Shown: positions 14,587 through 23,475 of the stretch, in pieces
Numbering within the stretch: position 1 is the stretch's first letter
Layout of the letters: the number at the start of each line of letters is the position of its first letter
IMG/VR virus record: IMGVR_UViG_3300030012_004034
Coordinates: 1 to 25,845 of that record
Direction: 5' to 3' (one strand)
DNA: 25,845 nucleotides
Source of the DNA: a virus
Notes under the pieces: model-generated
Told to the model about the DNA's origin: nothing
The model's database searches: none
What the model saw: the letters and a program-made list of their open reading frames with translations, nothing else
Position numbers and translations under genes: made by a program

Positions 14587-17500
14587 TGGTTGTTGATTTA
14601 AGCCCCTCAAGTGCAAAATCTGATGCACCAACAAATCCAAAATTTTCGGATAGTTCTGTTTCATCTATCCAAATGCTTTATACTGCTATTGCGACAGATG
14701 GCGAAAGCACATTTTCAACCTCATCAATTACAGGGGCAGTTCCCGAAGAAAACTTAGCAACAACAAAAGGATTTAGAATTAAATGTTATGATGCTTTAAC
14801 TACTACTGGATTTCAATTTAATCCTGGAGATTTTGAAACATATTACTATTTTGTTCTAGTTCATGCTAGAGATGATAAAAAACATCATTTTGCTAGAATT
14901 ACAGAAATTCTAACAGAAGATTCTGCGGGAGATGCTTTTGAATTTGAACCGAAATTAGGAAATGAAATACCCAAAGGAAGCAAATTTCATATTATTAAGG
15001 GACATGCAAAAACAAATACAAATATTGTCGCTTTTTCAGGAGGAATCTATGTAGATAAGGGAGGCGGTGGATTATCTTTAAATGAAAATTTAGTTTGTGC
15101 TAGACCTTTATTTTATTTCTTTAACGATTTATTAGATAAGAAAAATGAGTTAGACCATAATACTAAATATTATTGTATGCAAAAAAATAATTTTTCTTCG
15201 GCAACTTTGACATTTAATACTACTGATGCTGTTGTTTTTAGAACAGTTCAAGACTTTGGAAAAACAGTTATTGATTATAGTAAATTTTCTCATAGAGTAA
15301 CTTTAACAGATAAATTAAGAGGATTAGATAATACTATAACTCAAGGCGATTCAATAACAACAAATGAAGGGGCTACAATTACTGCTGCTACTAATGACTA
15401 TAATGCTATGTTTCCTAATGCTAGAAGAATTAGTGATGATTTGTTAAGCACACCCACTTATACTGGCCCAACTAGATACCTACATTATGATTTTTCTCCA
15501 ACAAAGGCAAATATTCTATACAATGTATATGAACATAGTAATACAGAAAGTATTGATGGCAAGGGAGGTTTTTCCGAAACATCGGTTGTTGATAATGGCC
15601 GAATTGTTCTAAAAAAGGTTAATGAATTCGCTCCGTATAGGGTGAGACATAATATACATAGAGGAGACTTGAATGCCTTTTTCCCATTAACAGCAACATA
15701 CAGTTCAAAAACTTCAAATGCTGTTTTTTCGTTTGATACTGATTATAATTTAAATACTGTTTTAAATGAAGGAGATGAGGTTAAAATAGGAGATAAAATT
15801 TTAATTGTTGCATCTTTTGGAAGCCTTTCTGGAAGGACACAGGAGATTACCTTTCAAAGCGATACAGAACCCTATGCAAGAGGCGAGAACGACTCTGCTT
15901 TTACTGCACAGGCAACGACCCCGACAAGCGGAGATGTGCTTCATAGGCGAGCATATAACGCAAATGATGGCACACTTATGCTTGATACTCACCTCATAAA
16001 TGGTAGGTTTAGCAAGATGTATGTTGCTTTTACCTCATTAAATCATAATGAAAGATTTGCTACAATTACTGCTTGTGATGCAGTAAAAGGAATGATTACT
16101 TTATCATTTAGCGGGGATTCTTATAATTCTAATCCATTAAGTTTTGCTAAGGGGCAGTATCAAATTTTTATTGAAAGATTTAATGGTGAAATTGAGACCA
16201 TTGAAAGTAAAAAAGTAGAAGGACAAACTTTAGTAGAAATTAAAGGTAGAGACAAATTTAATAAACTATTGTCTCCTATTATTAATTTAAACACATTATT
16301 TAGTAATGACATAATATATTCTACTAATAGCCCTTATAATCAATTAACTAATATTAAAAACGGAACAACACATACTATTGCTTTTAACGCAACTACTCTT
16401 GATACGGGACAAACAACATTAGATGTTGTTCCTAGTCAAAATGATTATATTTTTAGTTCAACGGGAGTTATTGGTAAAATTAGTAGTGTATCTGGAGGAG
16501 GCTCTAGTAATTATGTTTTAAACTTTAGTGCTTCAATGAATGAAGTAACAAATAGCGCAATATATGTTTCTTCTGTTAAAAATTATATTTTAAATAAAGC
16601 ATTAAGCACCTCTCATTATAATACAAAAAACCCAAGTAGTCTAACTGGGGCTGCTAATAAAGGGTTTATTTTTACAAGTGGTGTAGAACTGTCAGGTTCT
16701 ACTGAGGGTAATCCCTTGTCTGGAACTACAAATAGTCAATTAACTGGGGCTTTAGGTTATGATATTTTACACCCTTCATCTATAAAAAATGATTTATTTT
16801 TCCAAACAAAATTAACAAGCACCTCAAAAGATACTATTAATTCATTGATTGATTTTGAAATTATAGATATTGTTAAAAATGAAGGAGAATCACAAATCAC
16901 ACTTGCACCATATTTACCTATTACTTTGGGAAGAAAATTTAAAAATTATGGAAACTCCTCTTCTTATACTTTTACTGAGATAGCAACTATACAAAATACT
17001 CTTGTTTCGGGAGTAACATTAAATTCTTCATTCCCTTCTGTCATAGAAGTAGCAACCGATGGAATTAAAAATATGGATTTTGGCGACCCAGTTTTTATTG
17101 GCGGTTCGGGAGCAACTTCTAAATTTGCTGGTTATATTGTTGATTTTCTTTTTATAAAAGGACAGCCCAATTTTGGGCCAATACTGCTTTTAGATAGAGA
17201 TGTTTCCCCTACTACTGGACATAAAATATTTTCTGTATCAAAAGATACGCATGATTTATTTTTTGTCAATGGTGAGCATCTATGGGGAGGTAAAATTTTA
17301 TCAATTCCTCATCCTAGAATTACTTCTTCTGGAAGCGTTCCTTTAAATTTTGAAAATATATATTCTTCAAACACTACTACGGCAGAAAAATATGGACAAC
17401 CATATTATAAATTATTAAGCATGTCTAATGGTAATTTTAATCTTTTAAATTCAAAATCTACTGATATTGATGATTCACAAAACAATATGTATGAAAATAC

Positions 17501-20500
17501 TTCTAAATTGAAATATCACTCTATTTCATATAAATTTTCACCAAACACCGCTTCTGATAATCTAAATGTTTTTGATAAAACGGGAACAGGAGATAATATA
17601 CAAATGGACTTTGATTTAAGAGGTTATGGAAGTCCTTACGGTAGTATTTTTAATGGGCAAAACATTAGGCTACAAAGAACAGATACGAATGTTAAATATC
17701 CAAATACATTCAATGCGACAGATTTATCTCAAATTGAGCGTCTTAAATCAGCCCTTGAACAAAAAGACACTTCTGCGGCAACTCTTTTCTTTTATGTTAA
17801 TAGTGACATTTTACCATATTCTTCTTTAAGGCAAGATAGTTTAATGGATGGTAATAAAAATATACAAAAATACGATATGTTTTTATTACAAAATAACAGA
17901 AATATTGATGGTGATTTAGAATTTACAGAAACAACTGATGGTAAAAGAAAATTATTAACAGATGAATCATTTAAAACTATATCATTTGATTCTGAACAAG
18001 ATATAAGTTCACTTAAAAGATTTGGAATAATGAGATTAACAGAACTGTGTTTTGATGCCCATTTTAACCCAGTTAATCCAGAAAAACGAACAATAGAGGA
18101 TAAAGACTTTATGAGAGTTGCTGACTTTGATGCTTACAATTTTTCTAGCACCAGTAATACAATTCATGTTTCAAACAGCGAAAGTGCAGGAAATAATCAA
18201 ATAGTATTAGATACGGTGGGAGGCAGTAATCCTGCAAACGGAGAAGTGCTTTATGATTCTGATTTTAGATTAATAGGAACAGTTAGTTCATATTCTTCTG
18301 GTAGTAAAACTATAACTTTTACTGATGAAGTGGCTTTAAATTACAATAGTACCTTTACTTCTGGTTTAATATATAAAAGAACTGCGAAATTAGATGTTAA
18401 TTTAAAAGGAACAAAAGGGATGGACACCTTTATTACTCAAACTAGGGCACATTTACAAAAAGGAGCACTAGTTACACAAAATTATGCTTCTGACTCTAAT
18501 GATTTTTGGGCAACTAATTCTGATAATCATTCTGTTGTTTTGGCTTTTGACCCTGCGGATAGAATTTCTCTTCCGTTTAGATTTAATTATAGCAGTTCTT
18601 CTGATTTAACTTCAGCCAACTATTATTTTCCAAGTAGATTATTTAGATATTTTTATGCATCAAGCGCCCAAACTTTTAATCAATGTAAAGCGATTGCTTT
18701 AGATAGTTATGCAATAGAGCAAGGAGGTTTAGTTAGTGTTGAGAATGGTTTGGCTATTCCGTCTACGGGAATACGCATTCTTCAATTTGATGATGCAAAT
18801 GGCGAGCATACTGATTTTTTCATGCTAAAAAACGGTACAAAAACATTTGGTAAAGAATTTCCGCAATCAAGTCCTTCAACGGGATTGGCTGCTTCAGGGA
18901 GCGCAAGATATGAAGCATCAGGAGCAAAATTGTGTTTTACTGCTCGTTTAGCATATGTTCAATCTGAACATGATACTCCTGCAACAATTTCTTCTTCTAA
19001 TGGTAATTTATATTCAGTCGGATTAAATGCTTTTTCTACTGCTGGAAATGGGTGGTTAGATTTCATTGATATTACTGGCTGTTATTTAGTCTCAGAAAAA
19101 GGATTTGATACGGAATTAAAAGCAGCCCATTCAACTGGCGGAACACAGGCCACAATTATGAGAAGAATGGATAATTCTATTCCAGAAGAAATAATATATG
19201 TTATCTCTCATGAAATAAATAATAGTGGCTCAGTTAAACATAATTTAACAACTGATTTTCCATTAACAGATGGTAGGTCATATAGAATTATGAAACCAAA
19301 TGAAACGGCCTTCCATACTAATTCTCCTAAAAAAATAAATATTAATACCCTATCACCGCTATACACTAAAGAGGCTAACTCAGATAAAATGTATTCACCA
19401 AAACAAGATTATGAAGTAAAAGAGGGTTCTAGGGATAAATTTAACACGGTAAAACCGCAAACAACAAACGATTCTGGTCCAGTTCAAGAAGCAATTTTAT
19501 CTATGTATGTAATAGTTGATTTAGATAAACAAAGTAGTAATGAAAACTACATCGTATTAAGAAAAGCAAAAAACTTTCTTGACCTTTTACCAGAAGGAGG
19601 TTATAATCTATACATGACTGATGGTGTAAATAATCAATTAACCTCTATCAATGTTAGAGATAGTGCAAGTTTTGATAGTGGGTCAGAAAAACAAGTAATA
19701 GTTACTTTCGGTGAAATGAAAGAAATGAATGGCATTGTTAGTGTTTCTGAGCCCTTTACCGTTTCTTCTTTTAATGAAATTAATATAGAACCAACTAGGG
19801 CGTGTATAGGAACAACCGTTTCTGTTGGTTTAGAAGGACAAGATTTGATAAATGAACTTTTAGAGAGAGAAGGAATAGTTTTTGATATTCCTAGTAATGA
19901 AAGTCCTCCTATTTTTATGTCTCCTAATTTTCAAGGAGTTGATTTATATTCTGCAATTCGCTTTGTTGCTGAAAGAAAAAATATGAAATTAGTTGAAGAA
20001 AATAATGCTTTTAAACTATTATCTGATAACGATAGTTTAATACGCACAAATATTACCATAGATGATACTGGGGATTATCTAATAAGTGAATTTAATAAAA
20101 CTACTGCCCTTTTTGATTTCTTTAATGAAATTACTGTATATGGGCAATCACATAAATCAACAAGAAAAGATATTCGCTCTATTCAAAAAATAGGTAGAAA
20201 AACTTTGGAGGTTGTAGATAGTTCTTTAATTACTCAAGAAGAAACAGACTCTAAGGCTGTAGGTCTTCTAAGACTGCATTCAAAATTTAATACTAAACTT
20301 TCTTTTACTATGCAAAATAAAGGGATAAATCAACTTAGAGTAGGAGATATTGTAAATGTATCTATTCCTAGAGAAAATATTGAGATGTCTGAATTTATTG
20401 TATTAGAAATGGAACATCAATTAAGTGGCTTTATTAAACTCCAACTTGGACGATACACTAAAGATTTATCTGACATTTTTTCAGAACTACTAATTTCTTC

Positions 20501-20738
20501 TAAAGAAACAAAAGCAGCATTAAGAAAAGATAAATTGACAACAAATGAAATATCGTTTAACTTCATCAATGAGATAGACACCAAAGAACTTAAATTGTTG
20601 GTGCGTAAGAGAGAAGCGTCGGGGGCTACGAGGACTCTTGGTTTTGGAACAGCCTTTGGTTTCTCTTCAAATAGCCAACTTGGTTTTACTGGCGGAGCAA
20701 TCGTAATTACTGATTTAATAGAGGAGGATTTAGCATGA
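14586..20738 (+). CDS. giant tail hub/baseplate protein with many beta modules
   Basis: A 2050-residue protein, the largest in the window. The C-terminal part, about 1720-1980, has the pattern of gp27/gpD-type hub proteins (LRVGDIVNVSIPRENIEMSE, FIVLEMEHQLSGFIKLQLGR), placed after a short segment like a secretin STN or hub domain (FQGVDLYSAIRFVAERKNMK). The first 1700 residues are Ser/Thr/Asn-rich beta structure. At least four stretches look like related small barrels, near residues 395-450, 613-660, 829-870 and 1205-1266 (for example GEVLYDSDFRLIGTVSSYSS). Composition is very AT-rich. The final 40 residues are coded by a GC-richer stretch (20590-20700). Long hubs often carry the cell-wall or receptor contact. 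The hub call is fairly sure; the rest is not assigned. Confidence 0.6.
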   Translation: MVVDLSPSSAKSDAPTNPKFSDSSVSSIQMLYTAIATDGESTFSTSSITGAVPEENLATTKGFRIKCYDALTTTGFQFNPGDFETYYYFVLVHARDDKKHHFARITEILTEDSAGDAFEFEPKLGNEIPKGSKFHIIKGHAKTNTNIVAFSGGIYVDKGGGGLSLNENLVCARPLFYFFNDLLDKKNELDHNTKYYCMQKNNFSSATLTFNTTDAVVFRTVQDFGKTVIDYSKFSHRVTLTDKLRGLDNTITQGDSITTNEGATITAATNDYNAMFPNARRISDDLLSTPTYTGPTRYLHYDFSPTKANILYNVYEHSNTESIDGKGGFSETSVVDNGRIVLKKVNEFAPYRVRHNIHRGDLNAFFPLTATYSSKTSNAVFSFDTDYNLNTVLNEGDEVKIGDKILIVASFGSLSGRTQEITFQSDTEPYARGENDSAFTAQATTPTSGDVLHRRAYNANDGTLMLDTHLINGRFSKMYVAFTSLNHNERFATITACDAVKGMITLSFSGDSYNSNPLSFAKGQYQIFIERFNGEIETIESKKVEGQTLVEIKGRDKFNKLLSPIINLNTLFSNDIIYSTNSPYNQLTNIKNGTTHTIAFNATTLDTGQTTLDVVPSQNDYIFSSTGVIGKISSVSGGGSSNYVLNFSASMNEVTNSAIYVSSVKNYILNKALSTSHYNTKNPSSLTGAANKGFIFTSGVELSGSTEGNPLSGTTNSQLTGALGYDILHPSSIKNDLFFQTKLTSTSKDTINSLIDFEIIDIVKNEGESQITLAPYLPITLGRKFKNYGNSSSYTFTEIATIQNTLVSGVTLNSSFPSVIEVATDGIKNMDFGDPVFIGGSGATSKFAGYIVDFLFIKGQPNFGPILLLDRDVSPTTGHKIFSVSKDTHDLFFVNGEHLWGGKILSIPHPRITSSGSVPLNFENIYSSNTTTAEKYGQPYYKLLSMSNGNFNLLNSKSTDIDDSQNNMYENTSKLKYHSISYKFSPNTASDNLNVFDKTGTGDNIQMDFDLRGYGSPYGSIFNGQNIRLQRTDTNVKYPNTFNATDLSQIERLKSALEQKDTSAATLFFYVNSDILPYSSLRQDSLMDGNKNIQKYDMFLLQNNRNIDGDLEFTETTDGKRKLLTDESFKTISFDSEQDISSLKRFGIMRLTELCFDAHFNPVNPEKRTIEDKDFMRVADFDAYNFSSTSNTIHVSNSESAGNNQIVLDTVGGSNPANGEVLYDSDFRLIGTVSSYSSGSKTITFTDEVALNYNSTFTSGLIYKRTAKLDVNLKGTKGMDTFITQTRAHLQKGALVTQNYASDSNDFWATNSDNHSVVLAFDPADRISLPFRFNYSSSSDLTSANYYFPSRLFRYFYASSAQTFNQCKAIALDSYAIEQGGLVSVENGLAIPSTGIRILQFDDANGEHTDFFMLKNGTKTFGKEFPQSSPSTGLAASGSARYEASGAKLCFTARLAYVQSEHDTPATISSSNGNLYSVGLNAFSTAGNGWLDFIDITGCYLVSEKGFDTELKAAHSTGGTQATIMRRMDNSIPEEIIYVISHEINNSGSVKHNLTTDFPLTDGRSYRIMKPNETAFHTNSPKKININTLSPLYTKEANSDKMYSPKQDYEVKEGSRDKFNTVKPQTTNDSGPVQEAILSMYVIVDLDKQSSNENYIVLRKAKNFLDLLPEGGYNLYMTDGVNNQLTSINVRDSASFDSGSEKQVIVTFGEMKEMNGIVSVSEPFTVSSFNEINIEPTRACIGTTVSVGLEGQDLINELLEREGIVFDIPSNESPPIFMSPNFQGVDLYSAIRFVAERKNMKLVEENNAFKLLSDNDSLIRTNITIDDTGDYLISEFNKTTALFDFFNEITVYGQSHKSTRKDIRSIQKIGRKTLEVVDSSLITQEETDSKAVGLLRLHSKFNTKLSFTMQNKGINQLRVGDIVNVSIPRENIEMSEFIVLEMEHQLSGFIKLQLGRYTKDLSDIFSELLISSKETKAALRKDKLTTNEISFNFINEIDTKELKLLVRKREASGATRTLGFGTAFGFSSNSQLGFTGGAIVITDLIEEDLA

Positions 20739-21088
20739 TTACAGACAAATTAAAAACACTAGTAGCAACATACATTAAAGATAATTTATTTGATAGTGCT
20801 GATATAGGATTAGGTGGTAATTCTACTAATCCTGTATCTGATGCTTTAGATGTTCCTCTTGGTTTAACCCTTACTGTCGCCAATGGAGGATTAGTCATAA
20901 CAAACTCAGCATTGAATGTAATAGAGGTAAAAGTATCTGTTGCAGGAACTAGTATTCAAGGAAAAGTTATTCGTGAAGTTGCTCTTTTTGATGGAAGTAA
21001 TATGGTATATAGAACCAATTTTGATGGAGTTGGCCCTTTTTCTACAACAGAAACATTAGAACTGTTTATTTTGTTGGAGGTAGAATAA
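20735..21088 (+). CDS. short tail fibre / tip-attached protein
   Basis: A 117-residue beta-rich protein with IQGKVIREVALFDGSNMVYR in its C-terminal half. This follows a pattern common in tail fibre and tail-tip proteins (G..IREvgLFd..g..vyR). Its ATG overlaps the hub stop as ATGA and is preceded by GAGGAGG, a strong site. It lies next to the fibre gene, so it probably joins fibre and hub or forms the base of the fibre. The motif is recognised by eye only. Confidence 0.55.
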   Translation: MITDKLKTLVATYIKDNLFDSADIGLGGNSTNPVSDALDVPLGLTLTVANGGLVITNSALNVIEVKVSVAGTSIQGKVIREVALFDGSNMVYRTNFDGVGPFSTTETLELFILLEVE

Positions 21089-21089
21089 T

Positions 21090-22334
21090 ATGGTAAGTAA
21101 TCCGAACTATTACAGTCAAAGCACAACGGCTACATTTAATCAAATAGAAGATGGTCAAGATTTTCCTCATACTGGAATTATTAAATCTTTATCTCAAGGA
21201 TTAGGTCAAAACTATGCAATTAGTGGGTTTGACATTACTTTTGATAGTGCTACGCAAATTGATGTAGGAGCAGGAGTTATCTTTAGAGATGGTAAAAGAC
21301 ACGCAATTAGCGCAGTTCCTAATTTAACTTTGGGTAGGACTGATGTTGGAGAAAATTCTTATCATTTAGTTGTTGTTGATAAAGATAATGCAATCGCCAT
21401 TAGAAGCCCAAGTGCTAAAGATAAAGTAGCACCATATACTGAAAGAACGGGTAGTAATACTCATGGAGACACAATTATTGCTATGGTCACTCATAATGGC
21501 AGTAATCCAATGCCAGTTCAATATTTAACAATAAGTAAAGCAGAAAATTCTCAATCTATTGGATATAGCAATAGTGGGACATATACTGAGGCTATGTCAA
21601 TAGAAGGCACTTCTACTAAAACAACCTTCCATAACAAAATAGCAGATGCTGATGTTAGATTTGTATTAGGAGACAATACTGCTGATGAAAAATTTGAGAT
21701 TGTTACTGATGATGACGCTGATGGAGACTTAACTGATACACTTACTGAAGTATTTTCAGTAAATGGATTAGGTGCTACTTCAATTGCAGGAACGGTTAAT
21801 TTAGGAAGTGTAGTTAATGCTGGAACAGATACAGATAAATTCTTAGTTTTAGATAGTGGCGGAAATGTAGATTTTAGAACTGGAACGGAAGTAAGAAGCG
21901 ATATTGGAGCAGGAACATTAAGTGCAGAATCAGATACATTAGATACTGTCACAGGAAGAGGAAACACAACTGGTAATGATATAACAGCAGGGTCTATTGC
22001 ATCTACTATTAATCAGAACATATCATTTGAATTAATTACTGCTGGACAACCCATTAGTGGAGGAAAAACAGTTGTTTATGCATTTCAACTTAGTGGTCCT
22101 GTTGCTTTACCTGCTCCCGCTACTGGAAATATTCTTTATATTAAAAATATAGACCCATCAGGGCCAATAACTATTATTGGAAGTCCTTTAATTGATAATG
22201 GTGTTCATCCAAGTCATCCTAAACTTACAGGGGCAAATCAAATTACATTAAATCCATTTGAAACCGTAACCTTACAAGCAGTAAATGATGTTAGTGGGGT
22301 TATACAAGCAGGTCATATGATTATAAGTGATTGA
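21090..22334 (+). CDS. tail fibre protein
   Basis: A 414-residue protein with a modular fibre layout. The N-terminal part (FDITFDSATQIDVGAGVIFR, YHLVVVDKDNAIAIRSPS) resembles baseplate-attachment domains. The centre has short Gly/Asn/Thr repeats typical of trimeric fibres (GNVDFRTGTEVRSDIGAGT, LDTVTGRGNTTGNDITAGSI). The C-terminal part (NILYIKNIDPSGPITIIG, LNPFETVTLQAVNDVSG) is a beta domain like knob-end domains of phage fibres. It starts at ATG two bases after the previous stop, with GGAGG upstream. It probably makes the first contact with the host. Confidence 0.65.
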   Translation: MVSNPNYYSQSTTATFNQIEDGQDFPHTGIIKSLSQGLGQNYAISGFDITFDSATQIDVGAGVIFRDGKRHAISAVPNLTLGRTDVGENSYHLVVVDKDNAIAIRSPSAKDKVAPYTERTGSNTHGDTIIAMVTHNGSNPMPVQYLTISKAENSQSIGYSNSGTYTEAMSIEGTSTKTTFHNKIADADVRFVLGDNTADEKFEIVTDDDADGDLTDTLTEVFSVNGLGATSIAGTVNLGSVVNAGTDTDKFLVLDSGGNVDFRTGTEVRSDIGAGTLSAESDTLDTVTGRGNTTGNDITAGSIASTINQNISFELITAGQPISGGKTVVYAFQLSGPVALPAPATGNILYIKNIDPSGPITIIGSPLIDNGVHPSHPKLTGANQITLNPFETVTLQAVNDVSGVIQAGHMIISD

Positions 22335-22415
22335 ATGGAATTAATTGTATTGGCTATAATAGCCTTTATCTGTGGTTTTCTTGCAACATGGTTAGCCACA
22401 ATTGACGATTTATGA
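22335..22415 (+). CDS. 26-residue single-pass membrane peptide
   Basis: A short frame that starts at ATG directly after the fibre stop and ends at TGA 22413-22415. It reads MELIVLAIIAFICGFLATWL followed by a short acidic end (ATIDDL), which is a single membrane helix with one Cys. Position at the end of the late operon is where lysis or egress genes of tailed viruses often lie, so a holin-like or membrane-disrupting role is possible. The ribosome-binding site is weak. The frame is short, so confidence is limited. Confidence 0.4.
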   Translation: MELIVLAIIAFICGFLATWLATIDDL

Positions 22416-22429
22416 CCAACTTTGCCGTT

Positions 22430-22531
22430 GCATTCAAATCAAGTCGCAGGAGGTATTGAATGCAGGTGTGTCATGCCTAATATGAGAAAATGCTCTCATT
22501 TAGGCCAACAAAATTCGTAATAAGCGAATTT
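22430..22531 (+). ncRNA. candidate structured RNA: three stem-loops in the operon tail
   Basis: Three consecutive stem-loops are visible. GCATTCAA (22430-22437) pairs perfectly with TTGAATGC (22456-22463) around an 18-base loop that holds AGGAGG. CCTAA-ATGAGA (22476-22487, one T bulged) pairs with TCTCATTTAGG (22494-22504) around six bases. AAATTCG (22511-22517) pairs with CGAATTT (22525-22531) around seven bases. A terminator hairpin follows at 22565. The region has no supported reading frame. It may be the 3' end of the late mRNA or a separate small RNA. The AGGAGG in the first loop could bind the 16S anti-Shine-Dalgarno end. This is inference from pairing only. Confidence 0.42.
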
Positions 22532-22555
22532 AAAATTGAACATTAGAAAAAATCC

Positions 22556-22600
22556 AAAAAAAAAGAGAGGGAGCATACGCTCCCCCTCAATTTGTTTTTT
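22556..22600. terminator. bidirectional hairpin terminator between converging operons
   Basis: GAGAGGGAGC (22565-22574) pairs with GCTCCCCCTC (22579-22588) around ATAC, with one A-C mismatch. On the plus side it is followed by TTTGTTTTTT (22591-22600). On the minus side it is followed by the complement of nine A (22556-22564), giving a T-tract there also. It lies where the late operon and the replication operon converge, and could stop transcription of both. The last codon of the minus-strand zinc-ribbon gene overlaps the right arm. Confidence 0.65.
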
Positions 22601-22730
22601 CCGACCAAATGGAATTACAGGCTCTACATTCCCACAATTTTACTTGTTCAGTAGAACCAACATAAAAGCCAAGTAATCGTCTTGCTACTGTCTTTTCTTT
22701 ACAGTAGAAACATTCTTGCTTCAATGCCAT
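22587..22730 (-). CDS. small zinc-ribbon protein
   Basis: A 47-residue protein on the minus strand, from ATG at 22730 to TGA at 22587-22589. Two Cys pairs, C7/C10 (CFYC) and C35/C38 (CRAC), form a classic four-Cys zinc ribbon. The linker is basic (KEKTVARRLLGFY). It starts four bases after the stop of the membrane gene in the same operon, and its own stop lies in the terminator hairpin. Such ribbons often bind nucleic acid or act as transcription regulators; the target is unknown. Confidence 0.6.
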   Translation of the reverse strand: MALKQECFYCKEKTVARRLLGFYVGSTEQVKLWECRACNSIWSEKTN

Positions 22731-22734
22731 ATCA

Positions 22735-22881
22735 TCACTTTTGGCTATCTTCGCCCATCAGCCGCTTCATGTATTCTTCAACGCTTTCATCGGTAATATT
22801 TGTTCCACCGAAAGCGGCAAAGAATAGAAGCATTAGAATGCTGATGAAAAAGAATAAACCAATCCATTCCCATGTTGTCAT
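22735..22881 (-). CDS. small single-pass membrane protein
   Basis: A 48-residue protein on the minus strand. Residues 4-24 form one membrane helix (WEWIGLFFFISILMLLFFAA). The rest is acidic and polar (NITDESVEEYMKRLMGED). Its ATG shares a base with the exonuclease TAA stop (TAATG), behind a good GAGGTGAT, so translation is clearly supported. It could anchor a replication protein at the membrane or act in lysis or egress. No family is recognised. Confidence 0.58.
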   Translation of the reverse strand: MTTWEWIGLFFFISILMLLFFAAFGGTNITDESVEEYMKRLMGEDSQK

Positions 22882-23474
22882 TACCACATCACCTCTAATT
22901 CTTTATGTTCGCCTTTTTCTAAAGAAAAAGCCTTAACGATACCATTTGTTTGCCCATACTTCCAAAGGTCATAGACTAATTGAGTATCTTTCATACAATA
23001 CTCAACAACTTCATCATATTGCCCTGCTTTCCATAACTTAGGGGCATCTGCACTATCCATTAGTTTAAAATCATCCATTGTGCATTTAACTAGATTTTTT
23101 AATTGAAATCTTTCACCATGCTCTTTCAAAAGTATTCTTGAAGTATCAATGAATTGTTCTTCTTTGAGATACTTATTGATACAATAGATGTCCATAGAAT
23201 CTCTAAGAATAGGCAAATCAAAAGCCTTAATGTTATGCCCCAATAATAGTCCTCCCTTTTGAAAATGATTATCTAAATCATATTTAAGTTCAGAAAGAGG
23301 TTTAATAGTATGGCCTGATTTAGCAAAAGTATCAACAGGTTCATCAACATAAACCGTTCCATTTTGTCCATCCCATGTTGCTACGGTTGATACTTGAAAC
23401 ATATGGGTATTGCTGAAACCACCAATGTCATACGACATATTTTTGGTTTCTAAATCAATAGCCAACACAGACAT
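22881..23474 (-). CDS. DEDDy-type 3'-5' exonuclease (RNase H-like fold)
   Basis: A 197-residue protein with the three exonuclease motifs: AIDLE (D7, E9), HNIKAFDLP (D86) and YCMKD (Y159, D163). These residues bind two metals and cut nucleotides from a DNA or RNA 3' end. The Tyr in the third motif places it in the DEDDy group, as in proofreading domains of DNA polymerases. It has no polymerase domain, so it is probably a stand-alone repair, recombination or proofreading enzyme. The start at ATG 23474 is preceded by GGTGA at a spacing of five; a GTG at 23483 overlapping the upstream stop is the alternative. Confidence 0.75.
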   Translation of the reverse strand: MSVLAIDLETKNMSYDIGGFSNTHMFQVSTVATWDGQNGTVYVDEPVDTFAKSGHTIKPLSELKYDLDNHFQKGGLLLGHNIKAFDLPILRDSMDIYCINKYLKEEQFIDTSRILLKEHGERFQLKNLVKCTMDDFKLMDSADAPKLWKAGQYDEVVEYCMKDTQLVYDLWKYGQTNGIVKAFSLEKGEHKELEVMW

Positions 23475-23475
23475 A

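Noticed and set aside
15805-15999. 64-residue plus frame and 63-residue minus frame inside the hub gene
   Set aside because: They overlap a well-supported long gene and arise from a local GC-rich patch. They have no ribosome-binding site or protein-like pattern.
22460-22520. Very short frames after AGGAGG: MQVCHA, MNAGVSCLI and a 15-residue frame from ATG 22473
   Set aside because: They are 6-15 residues, mutually exclusive and lie inside the stem-loops, so the structured-RNA reading is simpler.
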